Shown here one piece after another: positions 15,889 to 23,990 of a DNA stretch of 64,000 bases. Within the stretch, counting starts at the first letter, position 1. Every line of letters starts with the position of its first letter. The translations under genes and the position numbers were made by a program. The notes beneath the pieces were generated by a model. It was given only the letters and a program-made list of their open reading frames with translations. It ran no database searches and was not told the DNA's origin. This stretch comes from an uncultured Streptomyces sp. (GTDB lineage Bacteria; Actinomycetota; Actinomycetes; Streptomycetales; Streptomycetaceae): the NCBI RefSeq assembly GCF_947488945.1, contig NZ_CANLBS010000024.1, positions 1-64,000 on the forward strand, read 5' to 3'.

Positions 15889-16932
15889 TCACTTGCCGGC
15901 GGCAGCGTCCGCCGTCTCCGGGAGCCCGAGGTCGAGGCTCTGGCCGGGCAGGATGAGGTCGGGGTCGGCGCCCACGGTCTCCTGATTGGCCTCGTACAGC
16001 GCGGTCCAGCCGCCGTCGAGTTTCTGTGCGTCAGCAATCGCCCAGAGGTTGTCCCCGGCGCGCACGGTGTACGAGCCGTCGGCGCTCTCCACGCCGCTCT
16101 CCCGGACCTCGGCGCCGCCGCGCGAGGCGTGCCGGCCGGCGTCGCGGCCCTCGCCCGTCGTCCCGTCCGTTCCGGCGGTCTCGTCGGCGGCTGCCGGACC
16201 CCGGTGCTTGCCGCCGACCGGGGCCGGGCTTTCGGAGCCGGCCGACCCCGTCGAACCGGTGGAGCCCGTCGAGCCGGTCGAGCCGGTCGAACCCGTCCCG
16301 CCTCCGGCGCGGCCGGAGGGCGACGTCCCGGCGGACGGGGTCGCGGACGGCGAGGCGGAGGCGTCCGGGACGGCCGTCTCCGTCGTGGCCGGCGCGTCGG
16401 AGTCGTCCGCGCGGTCCGTGGCGCCCGACGTGCGGTCGGACTCCTCGGCGGCCGGGGTCTTCTTCTTGGCGCCCCCGGCCACCGGAGTCTCCGTGGCGGA
16501 GTCGTCCGTACCGGTGTCGCCGGTCGTCACGCCGGGGTCCACCGCGGCGAGTCCCTCGTCGAGGGTGAGCCCGGAGATGACGGCGCAGCTCGGCCACGCC
16601 AGCGGCCCCCGGTCGGCGAGGACCTTCTCGGCGACGGCGATCTGCTGCGCACGGCTCGCCAGGTCGGCGCGTGCCGCGTAGGCGGTGCCGCCGTACGCCT
16701 TCCACGTCTCGGGGGAGAACTGGAGACCGCCGTACTGGCCGTTGCCGAAGTCGGCGCTCCAGGTGCCGCCGCTCTCGCACTCGGCGACCTTGTCCCAGGT
16801 CGTGGCGTCGGCCGCGCTCGCGCCGGTGGCGGCGAAGAGCGGGATGGCCAGCGCCGATCCCGTCACGCCCGCGGCGACGACGAGGGCGGGTGCCTGGCGA
16901 GGTCGGCGGTGTCTGCCGTTCGCGGAGCCCAT
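15889..16932 (-). CDS. Second resuscitation-promoting factor with long linker and LysM
   Basis: 347-aa paralogue of the neighbouring RpfA. The signal peptide ends near ASA40; the Rpf domain has 'WDKVAECESGGTWSADFGNG' (catalytic Glu53) and 'QYGGLQFSPETW'. The linker of about 170 residues is low-complexity and includes five to six Gly-Ser-Thr repeats encoded by 9-base units. The C-terminal LysM is 'YTVRAGDNLWAIA' to 'LPGQSLDLG'. ATG at 16932 has GGAAGG at 7 bases. Unlike rpfA, its short leader shows no c-di-AMP riboswitch. A longer upstream reading frame is not supported. Confidence 0.91.
   Translation of the reverse strand: MGSANGRHRRPRQAPALVVAAGVTGSALAIPLFAATGASAADATTWDKVAECESGGTWSADFGNGQYGGLQFSPETWKAYGGTAYAARADLASRAQQIAVAEKVLADRGPLAWPSCAVISGLTLDEGLAAVDPGVTTGDTGTDDSATETPVAGGAKKKTPAAEESDRTSGATDRADDSDAPATTETAVPDASASPSATPSAGTSPSGRAGGGTGSTGSTGSTGSTGSTGSAGSESPAPVGGKHRGPAAADETAGTDGTTGEGRDAGRHASRGGAEVRESGVESADGSYTVRAGDNLWAIADAQKLDGGWTALYEANQETVGADPDLILPGQSLDLGLPETADAAAGK
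16250..16294 (-). repeat. 9-bp tandem repeat in the rpf linker
   Basis: Five consecutive 9-base units of the form GTCGARCCS (one diverged) encode Gly-Ser-Thr repeats in the linker between Rpf and LysM domains. In-frame copy-number change would alter linker length without breaking the protein. Confidence 0.6.
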
Positions 16933-17038
16933 GGGAGTGCCTTCCGTGTGACTGACGAGTGAACTGATGCGTCGAACGGTGAACCTAGCGGGCCTCGAAC
17001 GTGTGTCACAAGTCGATGCAGCGGAGATCACGTGAACA

Positions 17039-18496
17039 TCACAGAGTTGACGTAGCGTCACTTTCCGCTCGCGCACTCCCCGGCGTGAACTCCACCGGCA
17101 GGGTGCGCAATCCGCGCATGATGAGGCCGCCACGCCACCGCAAATCGGTAGCTTCTGCCGCAAGTCGCAGGTCCGGGAGGCGTCGCAGAAGGGTCGTCAG
17201 GGCGGTCTGACCCTCCAGCCGGGCCAGCGGCGCACCCAGGCAGTAGTGGATGCCGTGGCCGTATCCGAGGTGCTGATTGTCACGCCGGGAGAGATCCAGC
17301 GTGTCGGGGTCGGTGAAGCGTTCCGGATCGCGGTTCGCGGCGGCCAGCACGACGAGGACCGGGTCTCCCGCGGCCACGTCCTGTCCGCCGACCGTCAGCG
17401 GCTCGGTGGCGTACCGCCAGGTCGCCATCTCCACCGGGCCGTCGTACCGCAGCAGCTCCTCGATGCCCGTCGCCAGCAGCGCGTCGTCGCCCGCCGCGAG
17501 GGACGCCTCCAGGCGTGCGCGCTGCCCGGGGTCGCGGAGCAGTGCGTACGTGCCGTTGCCGATCAGGTTCACGGTGGTCTCGAAGCCGGCGAAGAGGAGG
17601 ATGAACGCCATCGCGGCGGCCTCGTTCTCCGTCAGGTGCTCACCGTGGTCACTGGCCCGGATCAGCCCCGAGATCAGGTCGTCGCCCGGTTCCTCCCGTT
17701 TGCGGTGGATCAGCTCGGCGAGGTAGCCGCGCATCTTCTTCACCGACCGCGCGACCCCGCCGCGCGGCCCGCCACCGTGGCGGATCATCATGCCCGCCCA
17801 GTCCCGGAAGTCGTCCTGGTCCTCGCGCGGGACCCCGAGCAGGTCGCAGATGGCGTAGATGGGGAGCGGGAAGGCGAAGTCGTGGATGAGGTCGGCCTCG
17901 CCCTCGGCGACGAAGGCGTCGATGAGCTGGTCCGCCAGTTCCTGCACGCGGGGCGCGAACTCCGCGACCCGGCGCGGGGTGAACGCCTTCGACACGAGTC
18001 TGCGCAGCCGGGTGTGGTCGGGCGGGTCGATGTTCAGCAGATGTGTCGTCAGCTCCGCCTTGCGCTCCCCCGGAATGCCGGTCCTGCCCTTGGCGTGGTC
18101 GGAGCCGGCGTGGTGGACCGGGTCCTTGGAGAGCCGGGAGTCCGCGAGCGCCTGCTTGGCGTCGGCGTACCGCGTGACGAGCCATGCCTCCACCCCGCTG
18201 GGCAGCGTGGTCCGGTGCACCGGACTGTTCTCCCGGAGCCAGGCGTACGCGGGATAGGGGTCGGTGGCGAACTCCCAGCCGAACAGCTCCGGCATCGGGG
18301 AGCCGGGTTCCTGCCCGGCCGCGGGCTCGGGGCCACATCCGGCTGCGGGCTCGTGTCCGAGTCCGGGTCCGGCTGCCCGCTCGGGCGTGGGGGTGGGCGG
18401 GGGCTCCGTCTCCGGCCGGCCGGGGGCATCGGCGGGCTCGGTTCCGGGCCGGTCGGCGGGCTGGTCGGTGGGCTGGTCGGCGGGGCTGTCGTTCAC
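17039..18496 (-). CDS. Cytochrome P450 (CYP107-like)
   Basis: 485 aa. Typical bacterial class I P450: helix I 'LLFAGFETTVN' (oxygen-activating Glu-Thr), K-helix ExxR in 'EELLRY', and the heme loop 'YGHGIHYCLGAPLARLE' with the Cys thiolate. The usual Phe at the start of the heme motif is Tyr. It needs a ferredoxin/reductase that is not in this window; substrate unknown. The first ~65 residues are Pro/Glu/Gly-rich and not part of the fold, so translation may begin later, for example at the Met before 'PELFGWEF'. GTG at 18496 has a poor ribosome site but sits 9 bases after mazG, so it is probably in the same operon. Confidence 0.9.
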   Translation of the reverse strand: MNDSPADQPTDQPADRPGTEPADAPGRPETEPPPTPTPERAAGPGLGHEPAAGCGPEPAAGQEPGSPMPELFGWEFATDPYPAYAWLRENSPVHRTTLPSGVEAWLVTRYADAKQALADSRLSKDPVHHAGSDHAKGRTGIPGERKAELTTHLLNIDPPDHTRLRRLVSKAFTPRRVAEFAPRVQELADQLIDAFVAEGEADLIHDFAFPLPIYAICDLLGVPREDQDDFRDWAGMMIRHGGGPRGGVARSVKKMRGYLAELIHRKREEPGDDLISGLIRASDHGEHLTENEAAAMAFILLFAGFETTVNLIGNGTYALLRDPGQRARLEASLAAGDDALLATGIEELLRYDGPVEMATWRYATEPLTVGGQDVAAGDPVLVVLAAANRDPERFTDPDTLDLSRRDNQHLGYGHGIHYCLGAPLARLEGQTALTTLLRRLPDLRLAAEATDLRWRGGLIMRGLRTLPVEFTPGSARAESDATSTL

Positions 18497-18505
18497 GGAC
18501 CGACG

Positions 18506-19486
18506 TTATCGGGTGCGCTCGACGCCCTCCGCCGCCAGGATGGCGTCCCGGTACGCGCGGGCGGCGGCGCGCAGGGCGGCCTCCGGGTCGACGCCGTCGC
18601 GCTCGGCCCGGACGGCGAGAGCCAGCAGGTCGTATCCGAGTGAGTCGTCGGACCCGCCCGCCGGCGGGACGACTGCCAGCCCGGCCGAGCGGACCCGGCC
18701 GCCGAGCTTCGCCGCCAGCGCCAGCGCGGGCTGGCCGAGCGGCACCCCGTCGGTGACGGACTCCCGCCGCTTCTCGATCGCCTTGGTCCGCAGCCAGTGG
18801 GCGCGGACGTCCTCGGGGGTCTCGGCGGTGGCGTCGCCGAAGACGTGCGGGTGGCGGTGGATCAGCTTCTCCACCAGTCCGCCGGCCACGTCGTCGATGT
18901 CGAACGGCTCCTCGGCGTCGTCCTCGGCGATCCGGGCGTGGAAGACCACCTGGAGCAGGACGTCCCCCAGCTCCTCCCGGAGTTCGTCGCGGTCGCCGGT
19001 CTCGATCGCCTCGACCAGCTCGTAACTCTCCTCGATGGCGTACTTCGCCAGCCCCTCGTGGGTCTTCTGCGAGGTCCACGGGCACTCCCGGCGCACCTGG
19101 TCCATGACCTGGACCAGGTCGAGCAGCCGCGCGCCCGGCAGGTCGTACGAACCGGGCAGCAGTTCCAGGTCCGGCATCCGCACCCGGCCCGAACCGCCGA
19201 GCCGGGCCAGTCCGTCGGTGAGCCGCCGGTCGCCTTCGCCGCCGACCACGACCACGACGGTCCGGCCGCCCGCGCAGTCGTCCACCAGTTCCTCGGCGGT
19301 CGGCGCGGCCTCCTGGACGGTGACGCCGGCCTCGCGCAGGTACGGCACCTGCGGGTGGTCCGGCGTTCCGCACACCACACGGTCGGCGGCGTGCAGCGTC
19401 TGCCAGGCGGGCCAGGACAGCAGTCCGGGGGCGACCCGGTGGCTGGCGGTGAGCAGGACGACACGGCCGGGAGCTTCAGCGTTCAC
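18506..19486 (-). CDS. mazG: Nucleoside triphosphate pyrophosphohydrolase MazG
   Basis: 326 aa. An N-terminal ~110-residue region specific to actinobacterial MazG precedes the catalytic helices: 'CPWTSQKTHEGLAKYAIEESYELVEAIE' with the EExxE metal site, then 'ELREELGDVLLQVVFHARIAED' with the second E/D set, and 'KLIHRHPHVFGD'. It hydrolyses NTPs, including damaged ones, to NMP and pyrophosphate. GTG at 19486; 9 bases separate it from the P450. Its upstream neighbour is the SurA-like lipoprotein, the standard actinobacterial order. Confidence 0.92.
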   Translation of the reverse strand: MNAEAPGRVVLLTASHRVAPGLLSWPAWQTLHAADRVVCGTPDHPQVPYLREAGVTVQEAAPTAEELVDDCAGGRTVVVVVGGEGDRRLTDGLARLGGSGRVRMPDLELLPGSYDLPGARLLDLVQVMDQVRRECPWTSQKTHEGLAKYAIEESYELVEAIETGDRDELREELGDVLLQVVFHARIAEDDAEEPFDIDDVAGGLVEKLIHRHPHVFGDATAETPEDVRAHWLRTKAIEKRRESVTDGVPLGQPALALAAKLGGRVRSAGLAVVPPAGGSDDSLGYDLLALAVRAERDGVDPEAALRAAARAYRDAILAAEGVERTR

Positions 19487-19581
19487 CCTTCGAACCTACC
19501 GCGACGGCGGGCTCTTCCCCACGGGTCGGGGTCTCCCCTACGGGCTCCGGCGGACGGGCACGGCTGCGCGGCCCGGTGGGA

Positions 19582-20238
19582 TCAGCCGCCGGTCTGCGGG
19601 GCTTCCTGGCCGAAGGTGGTGACCTGGCTGATCCACGGAGCGCTGTAACCGCCGAGCTGGATCTTCTTCTCGTCCCAGGCGCCGTAGCGCGGGTTGACGT
19701 CGATGTGCAGCGCGCGGGACGCGTCCGCCAGCGCCTGCGTCACCTTCTGCTGACCGGTGGGCGTCTCCAGGTCGGCGCCGAGCGCCGCGGCCAGCTTCGG
19801 CAGCTGGACGTCCTTGCGCAGATCGCTGTCGATCTGGTCGGGGGCGACCCAGCGCTGCTGGAGCATCGTGGCCCGCAGCCCCTCCTCGCCGCCGTACTGC
19901 TTGGCGGCGCTCTCGCGCATGTCCTGGATCTCCTTGCGGCTGACCGTGACCCCGGCGTCGTCGGAGGCGCGGTCCAGGATCTCGCCGAAGATCAGCCCGT
20001 GCAGGGTGGCGCGGGCGAGCTGCCCCGACTTGTTCACCAGCTGGGCGGAGTCGGGCGAACCCGACTGCGCCTCGCGGACGTCCTTCATCCGGGTCTGGAG
20101 CGTGGCGACCTCGATCCGCCCCCCGCCGACGACGGCCGCCGCGCCGGGGTGGGCCTCGTTCCCGCAGGCGGTGAGGATCGGCGCCCCGAGCAGCAGGACG
20201 GCGGAGACGGTGAGCGCGGTGCGACGACGGCGGTGCAA
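19582..20238 (-). CDS. SurA-N-terminal-like lipoprotein
   Basis: 218 aa. A basic start (HRRRR), a hydrophobic core, and the lipobox LTAC (Cys about 25) mark a lipoprotein. The rest is a SurA N-terminal/chaperone-like helical region ('VVGGGRIEVATLQTRMKDV', 'VSRKEIQDMRESAA'), with a final 'INVNPRYGAWD'-like segment (here 'IDVNPRYGAWDEKK') that resembles PPIase-associated proteins but without a full parvulin domain. By family it helps fold exported proteins at the outer face of the membrane. The start is TTG at 20238, chosen because GGGAGG lies 5-8 bases upstream and no ATG/GTG fits. Confidence 0.83.
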   Translation of the reverse strand: MHRRRRTALTVSAVLLLGAPILTACGNEAHPGAAAVVGGGRIEVATLQTRMKDVREAQSGSPDSAQLVNKSGQLARATLHGLIFGEILDRASDDAGVTVSRKEIQDMRESAAKQYGGEEGLRATMLQQRWVAPDQIDSDLRKDVQLPKLAAALGADLETPTGQQKVTQALADASRALHIDVNPRYGAWDEKKIQLGGYSAPWISQVTTFGQEAPQTGG

Positions 20239-20466
20239 AGGAGCCTCCCGGAGAGAGTTTGTGCATCAGCGCACAAAGCCTTGCGGTGATCGATGTTAGG
20301 CAGTGGTGGTGCTGAGGGCCACTGCTTCGACCAACGATTCGGAAGGAGTTGGGGATGTGGGGCCGCGCCCGCGGCGTCGGGCCGGTCCCGTGAGGGGGTG
20401 AACGGCGGCACCGACGGGGCGCGCGGCTGCCGGGGAGCTGCCCGAGGGGCCGACGGCACCCGGGGA

Positions 20467-20494
20467 GGCGCCGCCGGCGGGTCCGGACGGCGCC
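20467..20494 (-). terminator. Hairpin after the glycoside-hydrolase-like gene
   Basis: GGCGCCG pairs with CGGCGCC, extended by CGG/CCG inside, starting a few bases after the minus-strand stop. Moderate terminator candidate. The remaining ~225 bases up to the SurA-like gene hold no gene and include its promoter (AT-richer near 20270-20300). Confidence 0.5.
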
Positions 20495-20500
20495 ACGGGG

Positions 20501-21337
20501 TCAGCCGACGATGGCGACGGGTCCGTCGAACGCGTCGCGGTCGACGGTGAGGGAGTAACCGCCGCGCGTTTCCTTGCTGTTGACCATGTACTGGTGGGCG
20601 CGGCTGTGGTTCGTGAACAGCGCCTTGTTCCACGGCCAGTCGGAGGTGGTGGTGTTCACGTTGTCCCACTTGGCGTACCAGAGATTGCCCGGCAGGTCGG
20701 TGCGGTCCGTGGCGGTGGCGATCGCCGCGGCGCTGGAGCTGGAGAAGCCGTAGAAGCCGGCCCGGTACGTCTTGTCGTGCAGGGCCTTGTCGAAGGCGCG
20801 CACATAGGAGAGGACGGCCTTGTTGCAGGACGCGTTCTTGATGTCGTACGGCTCCATGTCCAGGTACACCGCGCTGCCGGCCTTCATGCCGAGAGCGGCG
20901 GACTTGGCGACGGCGTCCTTGCCGTCAATGGCGCCGAGGGCGGCGGCGTTCGCCGTCGTCATCTTCTCGTTGCGGGTACCGGTCTGGCACGGCGGCTGGG
21001 CGCCCACGTAGAGCGGGACGAGCTTCCAGCCCTGGGCGGTGACGGTCCTGACCCAGGAGGCGGTCAGGTTGGCCTGGGTGCAGCCGCGGTTCTTGCCCCC
21101 GACGTACACGGCGGCGGCACCGTAGAACCCGGTGTGCCACGCCTTCATCGCGGACGCGGAGGGCGCGGTGCAGGCGTCGAAGGCACGGCCGGTGAACGTC
21201 TTCTGCGCGGGCCAGGCGGTGGTGGCCGAGGCGCTGGTCGCGGCGAACGCCCCGCCGGCCGCCACGACGACGCCGGCGGCGCCCCAGGCGAGGTAGCGGT
21301 TGCGCTTGGAGAGCCGGTGGCTTCCGGACTTGGACAT
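20501..21337 (-). CDS. Secreted DUF1906 (glycoside-hydrolase-like) protein
   Basis: 278 aa. Basic N terminus, hydrophobic segment and SASA cleavage region near 35-38 indicate Sec export. The mature part matches the DUF1906 / Rv2525c-like TIM-barrel family: 'GRAFDACTAPSASAMKAW', 'YGAAAVYVGGKNRGCTQANL', 'VYLDMEPYD' (acidic cluster at the barrel mouth), and 'AHQYMVNSKET..YSLTVDRDAFDG'. By family it is related to GH25-like muramidases and thought to act at the cell surface; catalysis is not shown. ATG at 21337. It ends a minus-strand block and has its own promoter space of ~280 bases. Confidence 0.85.
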   Translation of the reverse strand: MSKSGSHRLSKRNRYLAWGAAGVVVAAGGAFAATSASATTAWPAQKTFTGRAFDACTAPSASAMKAWHTGFYGAAAVYVGGKNRGCTQANLTASWVRTVTAQGWKLVPLYVGAQPPCQTGTRNEKMTTANAAALGAIDGKDAVAKSAALGMKAGSAVYLDMEPYDIKNASCNKAVLSYVRAFDKALHDKTYRAGFYGFSSSSAAAIATATDRTDLPGNLWYAKWDNVNTTTSDWPWNKALFTNHSRAHQYMVNSKETRGGYSLTVDRDAFDGPVAIVG

Positions 21338-21349
21338 GACGAGTTCCCC

Positions 21350-21530
21350 ACCCTGTTCGTACGGATCGTGCGCTTCGTGCCACGGTGCGCGTCGTGCGGA
21401 TCGTGCGCGTCGTGCCCCGGTTGCGCGTCGTTCCACCGCGCGCGGGGCGGTCGCCGGACCCGTGTGCCGGGCCGCGTTCCGTGTCGCGTTCCGTGTCGCG
21501 TACGCGTCGATGTGACGCGGCATCGAAAGA
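21350..21530 (-). repeat. Degenerate short repeats upstream of the DUF1906 gene
   Basis: The 278-base gap between this gene and the kinase holds many copies of GTGCG/CGTCGTGC-like words and a clear tandem GTCGCGTTCCGTGTCGCGTT (11-base period) near 21480-21501. No gene. It probably carries the DUF1906 promoter. Confidence 0.45.
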
Positions 21531-21615
21531 TACCCGGAGCTTTCACCGCCTTCGGGAAACCCCGCCCCTCGGCCTGCGCAAGCTTCGGCCAAGGCTCCGC
21601 AAAACCTCGGGCCGG

Positions 21616-23184
21616 TCAGCCGCCCCGGACGTCGCTCTGGTGGGTCAGTTGCCGGCGCAGCTCGGCCGGGCGCGGGTGGTGCGGGCCGTAGACGCGCTCG
21701 GTGTCGTACAACAGGGCCTGCAACTGGGCGCGGGCCGCGCCGTGGTCGCCGAGGGCGAGCAGCAGCAGGCCGATGCGGTGCCGGATGTCGAAGGACCGGC
21801 CGGGCCCGGTGCCGTCGCCGGGGCGGACCCGCTCGTAGTACGGCAGGACCGCGCGGTACTCGCCGAGTGCGGCGGACGCCTCGCCGAGCTGCTCCAGGCA
21901 CTGGGCCGCGTCGAAGCGGTACTGCAGGGCCTGGGGGTCGGCGGGGCCCGCCTCGGCGGTGCGGTCCTCGGCGAGCCGGCGCAGCTCCGGCAGGGCGCGG
22001 CGGTACTGGCCGTCGTCCATGAGGGTCGCCGCGTACTGCTTGCGCAGGATGCGCACGACGGGCGAGTTCCGGCCGTGTTCGGCGGCGGCGGCCGGAAGGA
22101 TCGAGCCGAGGATGTCCACGGCCTGCGTGATGCGGCCCTCGCCGAGGAGCCGCTTGACCTGGTCCACCGCGCCCGCCACATCGGGGCGGCCGGACGGTCC
22201 GCGCGGGCCGGGCACGGGGGCGGACGCCGGGGCGGGGTGCGCGGCGGACACGGGTGCGGGGGCGGCGGGCCGGTCGGGCCAGGGGGCGTGCGGGCGGAGG
22301 AACGGGCGCGTCGGGTCGAGCGGGCCCCCTGGCGTGCCGCGCGACGGGAGCAGCGGGGCCAGTTCCTCGTACACCTCCTGGGCGGAGGCGGGCCGGTCCT
22401 GCGGGTCCTTGGCGAGCAGCCGCAGCACCAGGGCTTCGAGCGGTTCGGGGACGTCCGTCCGGACGCGGCGCACCGGCTCCGGCGCCTCGTAGAGGTGGCG
22501 GTGCAGCACTCCGAGCGCGGTGGACCCGGCGAAGGGGACGTCGCCGCTGAGCAGTTCGTGCAGCACGACCCCGAGGGCGTACAGGTCGGTGTAAGGGCCC
22601 ACGGCACCGCCCATGGCCTGTTCCGGGGCCATGTAGGCGGGCGAGCCGATCGGCGAACCGGTGTGGGTGAGCCGGGTGGTGTCGGTGTCCAGGACGGAGG
22701 CGACGCCGAGGTCGAGCACGGTGACGGTGCCGTCCGGCCGCACCATGATGTTGCGGGGCTTGAGGTCGCGGTGGACGATCGGCACCGCGTGCACGGCGGA
22801 GAGCACCGCGCAGAGCTGCGCGGCGACCGCGACCGCCCACGGCCAGGGGTACGGGTCGTGTTCGGCGAGGTGGTCCGCGAGGTCGGCGCCCTCGACGTGC
22901 TGCATGACGAGGAAGAGGTCGTCGCCGTCGCCCCCGGCGTCGTGCACGGTGACCAGGCCCCGGTGATCGACCTGGGCCGTCACCCGGCACTCGCGGACGA
23001 AGCGGCGGCGCAGCTCCTCCACGTCCTCCTTGGCGCCGGCCCCGGCCAGCCGGTCGGGGCGCAGCAGCTTGACCGCGACCCGGCGGTCCAGCCGCTGGTC
23101 GTAGGCGGTCCACACCTGGCCCATGCCGCCCTGGCCGAGGATGGTGGCCAGCTCGTACCGTTCGGCGACGACCCGTCGCGTCAC
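21616..23184 (-). CDS. Ser/Thr protein kinase (PknB-like) with C-terminal TPR-like region
   Basis: 522 aa. N-terminal Hanks-type kinase domain (about 8-275): glycine loop 'LGQGGMGQVW', Lys in 'VAVKLL', catalytic 'IVHRDLKPRNIMV', Mg loop 'VLDLGVA' (DLG in place of DFG), and 'GSPAYMAPEQ'. A Pro-rich stretch is followed by helical tetratricopeptide-like repeats (about 340-515; 'ALPELRRLAEDR', 'ALGEYRAVLPYYERV'). There is no transmembrane helix or PASTA domain, so it is cytosolic. Its GTG start overlaps the stop of the upstream membrane protein by 4 bases; the two probably act together at the membrane. Substrates unknown. Confidence 0.92.
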   Translation of the reverse strand: MTRRVVAERYELATILGQGGMGQVWTAYDQRLDRRVAVKLLRPDRLAGAGAKEDVEELRRRFVRECRVTAQVDHRGLVTVHDAGGDGDDLFLVMQHVEGADLADHLAEHDPYPWPWAVAVAAQLCAVLSAVHAVPIVHRDLKPRNIMVRPDGTVTVLDLGVASVLDTDTTRLTHTGSPIGSPAYMAPEQAMGGAVGPYTDLYALGVVLHELLSGDVPFAGSTALGVLHRHLYEAPEPVRRVRTDVPEPLEALVLRLLAKDPQDRPASAQEVYEELAPLLPSRGTPGGPLDPTRPFLRPHAPWPDRPAAPAPVSAAHPAPASAPVPGPRGPSGRPDVAGAVDQVKRLLGEGRITQAVDILGSILPAAAAEHGRNSPVVRILRKQYAATLMDDGQYRRALPELRRLAEDRTAEAGPADPQALQYRFDAAQCLEQLGEASAALGEYRAVLPYYERVRPGDGTGPGRSFDIRHRIGLLLLALGDHGAARAQLQALLYDTERVYGPHHPRPAELRRQLTHQSDVRGG

Positions 23185-23894
23185 CGCCCCCCACCCTCCT
23201 TGCGGAGGTACTCGCTCAACTCGTCCAGCTCCGCCTTCACCTGGTCGATCCGCTGCGAGGACACCGGCGGCGGCCCGACGGGGGGCGGCACGGGCCCGGG
23301 CGCCGTGGGAGCGGGCGTGCCGGTTTCGTCGTACGGGGCGGAGGGCCGCGGGACCACCGGCGGCCGGGAACCGTTGTCAGGGGCAGGTTGCGGGCCGGCC
23401 GGCGGCGGGGTGCGGTGGTACGGACCGGGCTGCGGCACGGCGGGCGGGTAGGCGTGGCCGAGGCCGGGCCCGGTGGCGGTGCCGGGGCTCGCGTAGCCGG
23501 GCGGCGCCTGCGGCACTCCACCGGGGCCGTACGGAAGCCCGGAGGCGGCCCGCCGGTAGTGGCGGACCTCGGCGTAGAGGTAGTACGAGACCACTCCGAC
23601 GATCACGGCGCCGAGGCTGAGGACGAGGGCCACCGCCTGCTGGTCCGAGACCTCTTCGTCCGGCGACTCCCCGATGTACGCGAACCAGCCGGTGGTGAAC
23701 AGCAGGACGACGGCGAACAGCCACCAGTCGCGCTTCCTGCGGGTGACGCAGGCGAGCCGCAGCATCGCGCCCCACGCGAGGAAGCCGCAGCTCAGCACCG
23801 TCAGCGCGACGAAGAACACGCGCAGCCCGACCAGCACCCCGGAGGAGGGTGGCCGCGACGGAAGCCGCTCCGGCGGATAGCCGTAGCCGTGCAT
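23181..23894 (-). CDS. Pro-rich membrane protein coupled to the Ser/Thr kinase
   Basis: 237 aa. Three to four predicted membrane helices (about 20-45, 58-75, 88-112) precede a long Pro/Gly-rich cytosolic region and a final acidic helix ('RIDQVKAELDELSEYLRKEGGG'). No known enzymatic domain. The stop overlaps the kinase start (GTGA), so it may anchor or regulate the kinase, or be its substrate; this is inference. ATG at 23894 follows an AGGAG box at 6 bases. Confidence 0.75.
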   Translation of the reverse strand: MHGYGYPPERLPSRPPSSGVLVGLRVFFVALTVLSCGFLAWGAMLRLACVTRRKRDWWLFAVVLLFTTGWFAYIGESPDEEVSDQQAVALVLSLGAVIVGVVSYYLYAEVRHYRRAASGLPYGPGGVPQAPPGYASPGTATGPGLGHAYPPAVPQPGPYHRTPPPAGPQPAPDNGSRPPVVPRPSAPYDETGTPAPTAPGPVPPPVGPPPVSSQRIDQVKAELDELSEYLRKEGGGR

Positions 23895-23990
23895 GTGCCG
23901 CTCCTGGGAAGCGAGGTCGGACGTTGGTGCGAGGGTATACACCGGCACCGACAGCCGCGCCCCGGTTGCACACACCCGATGCGGGTCACG

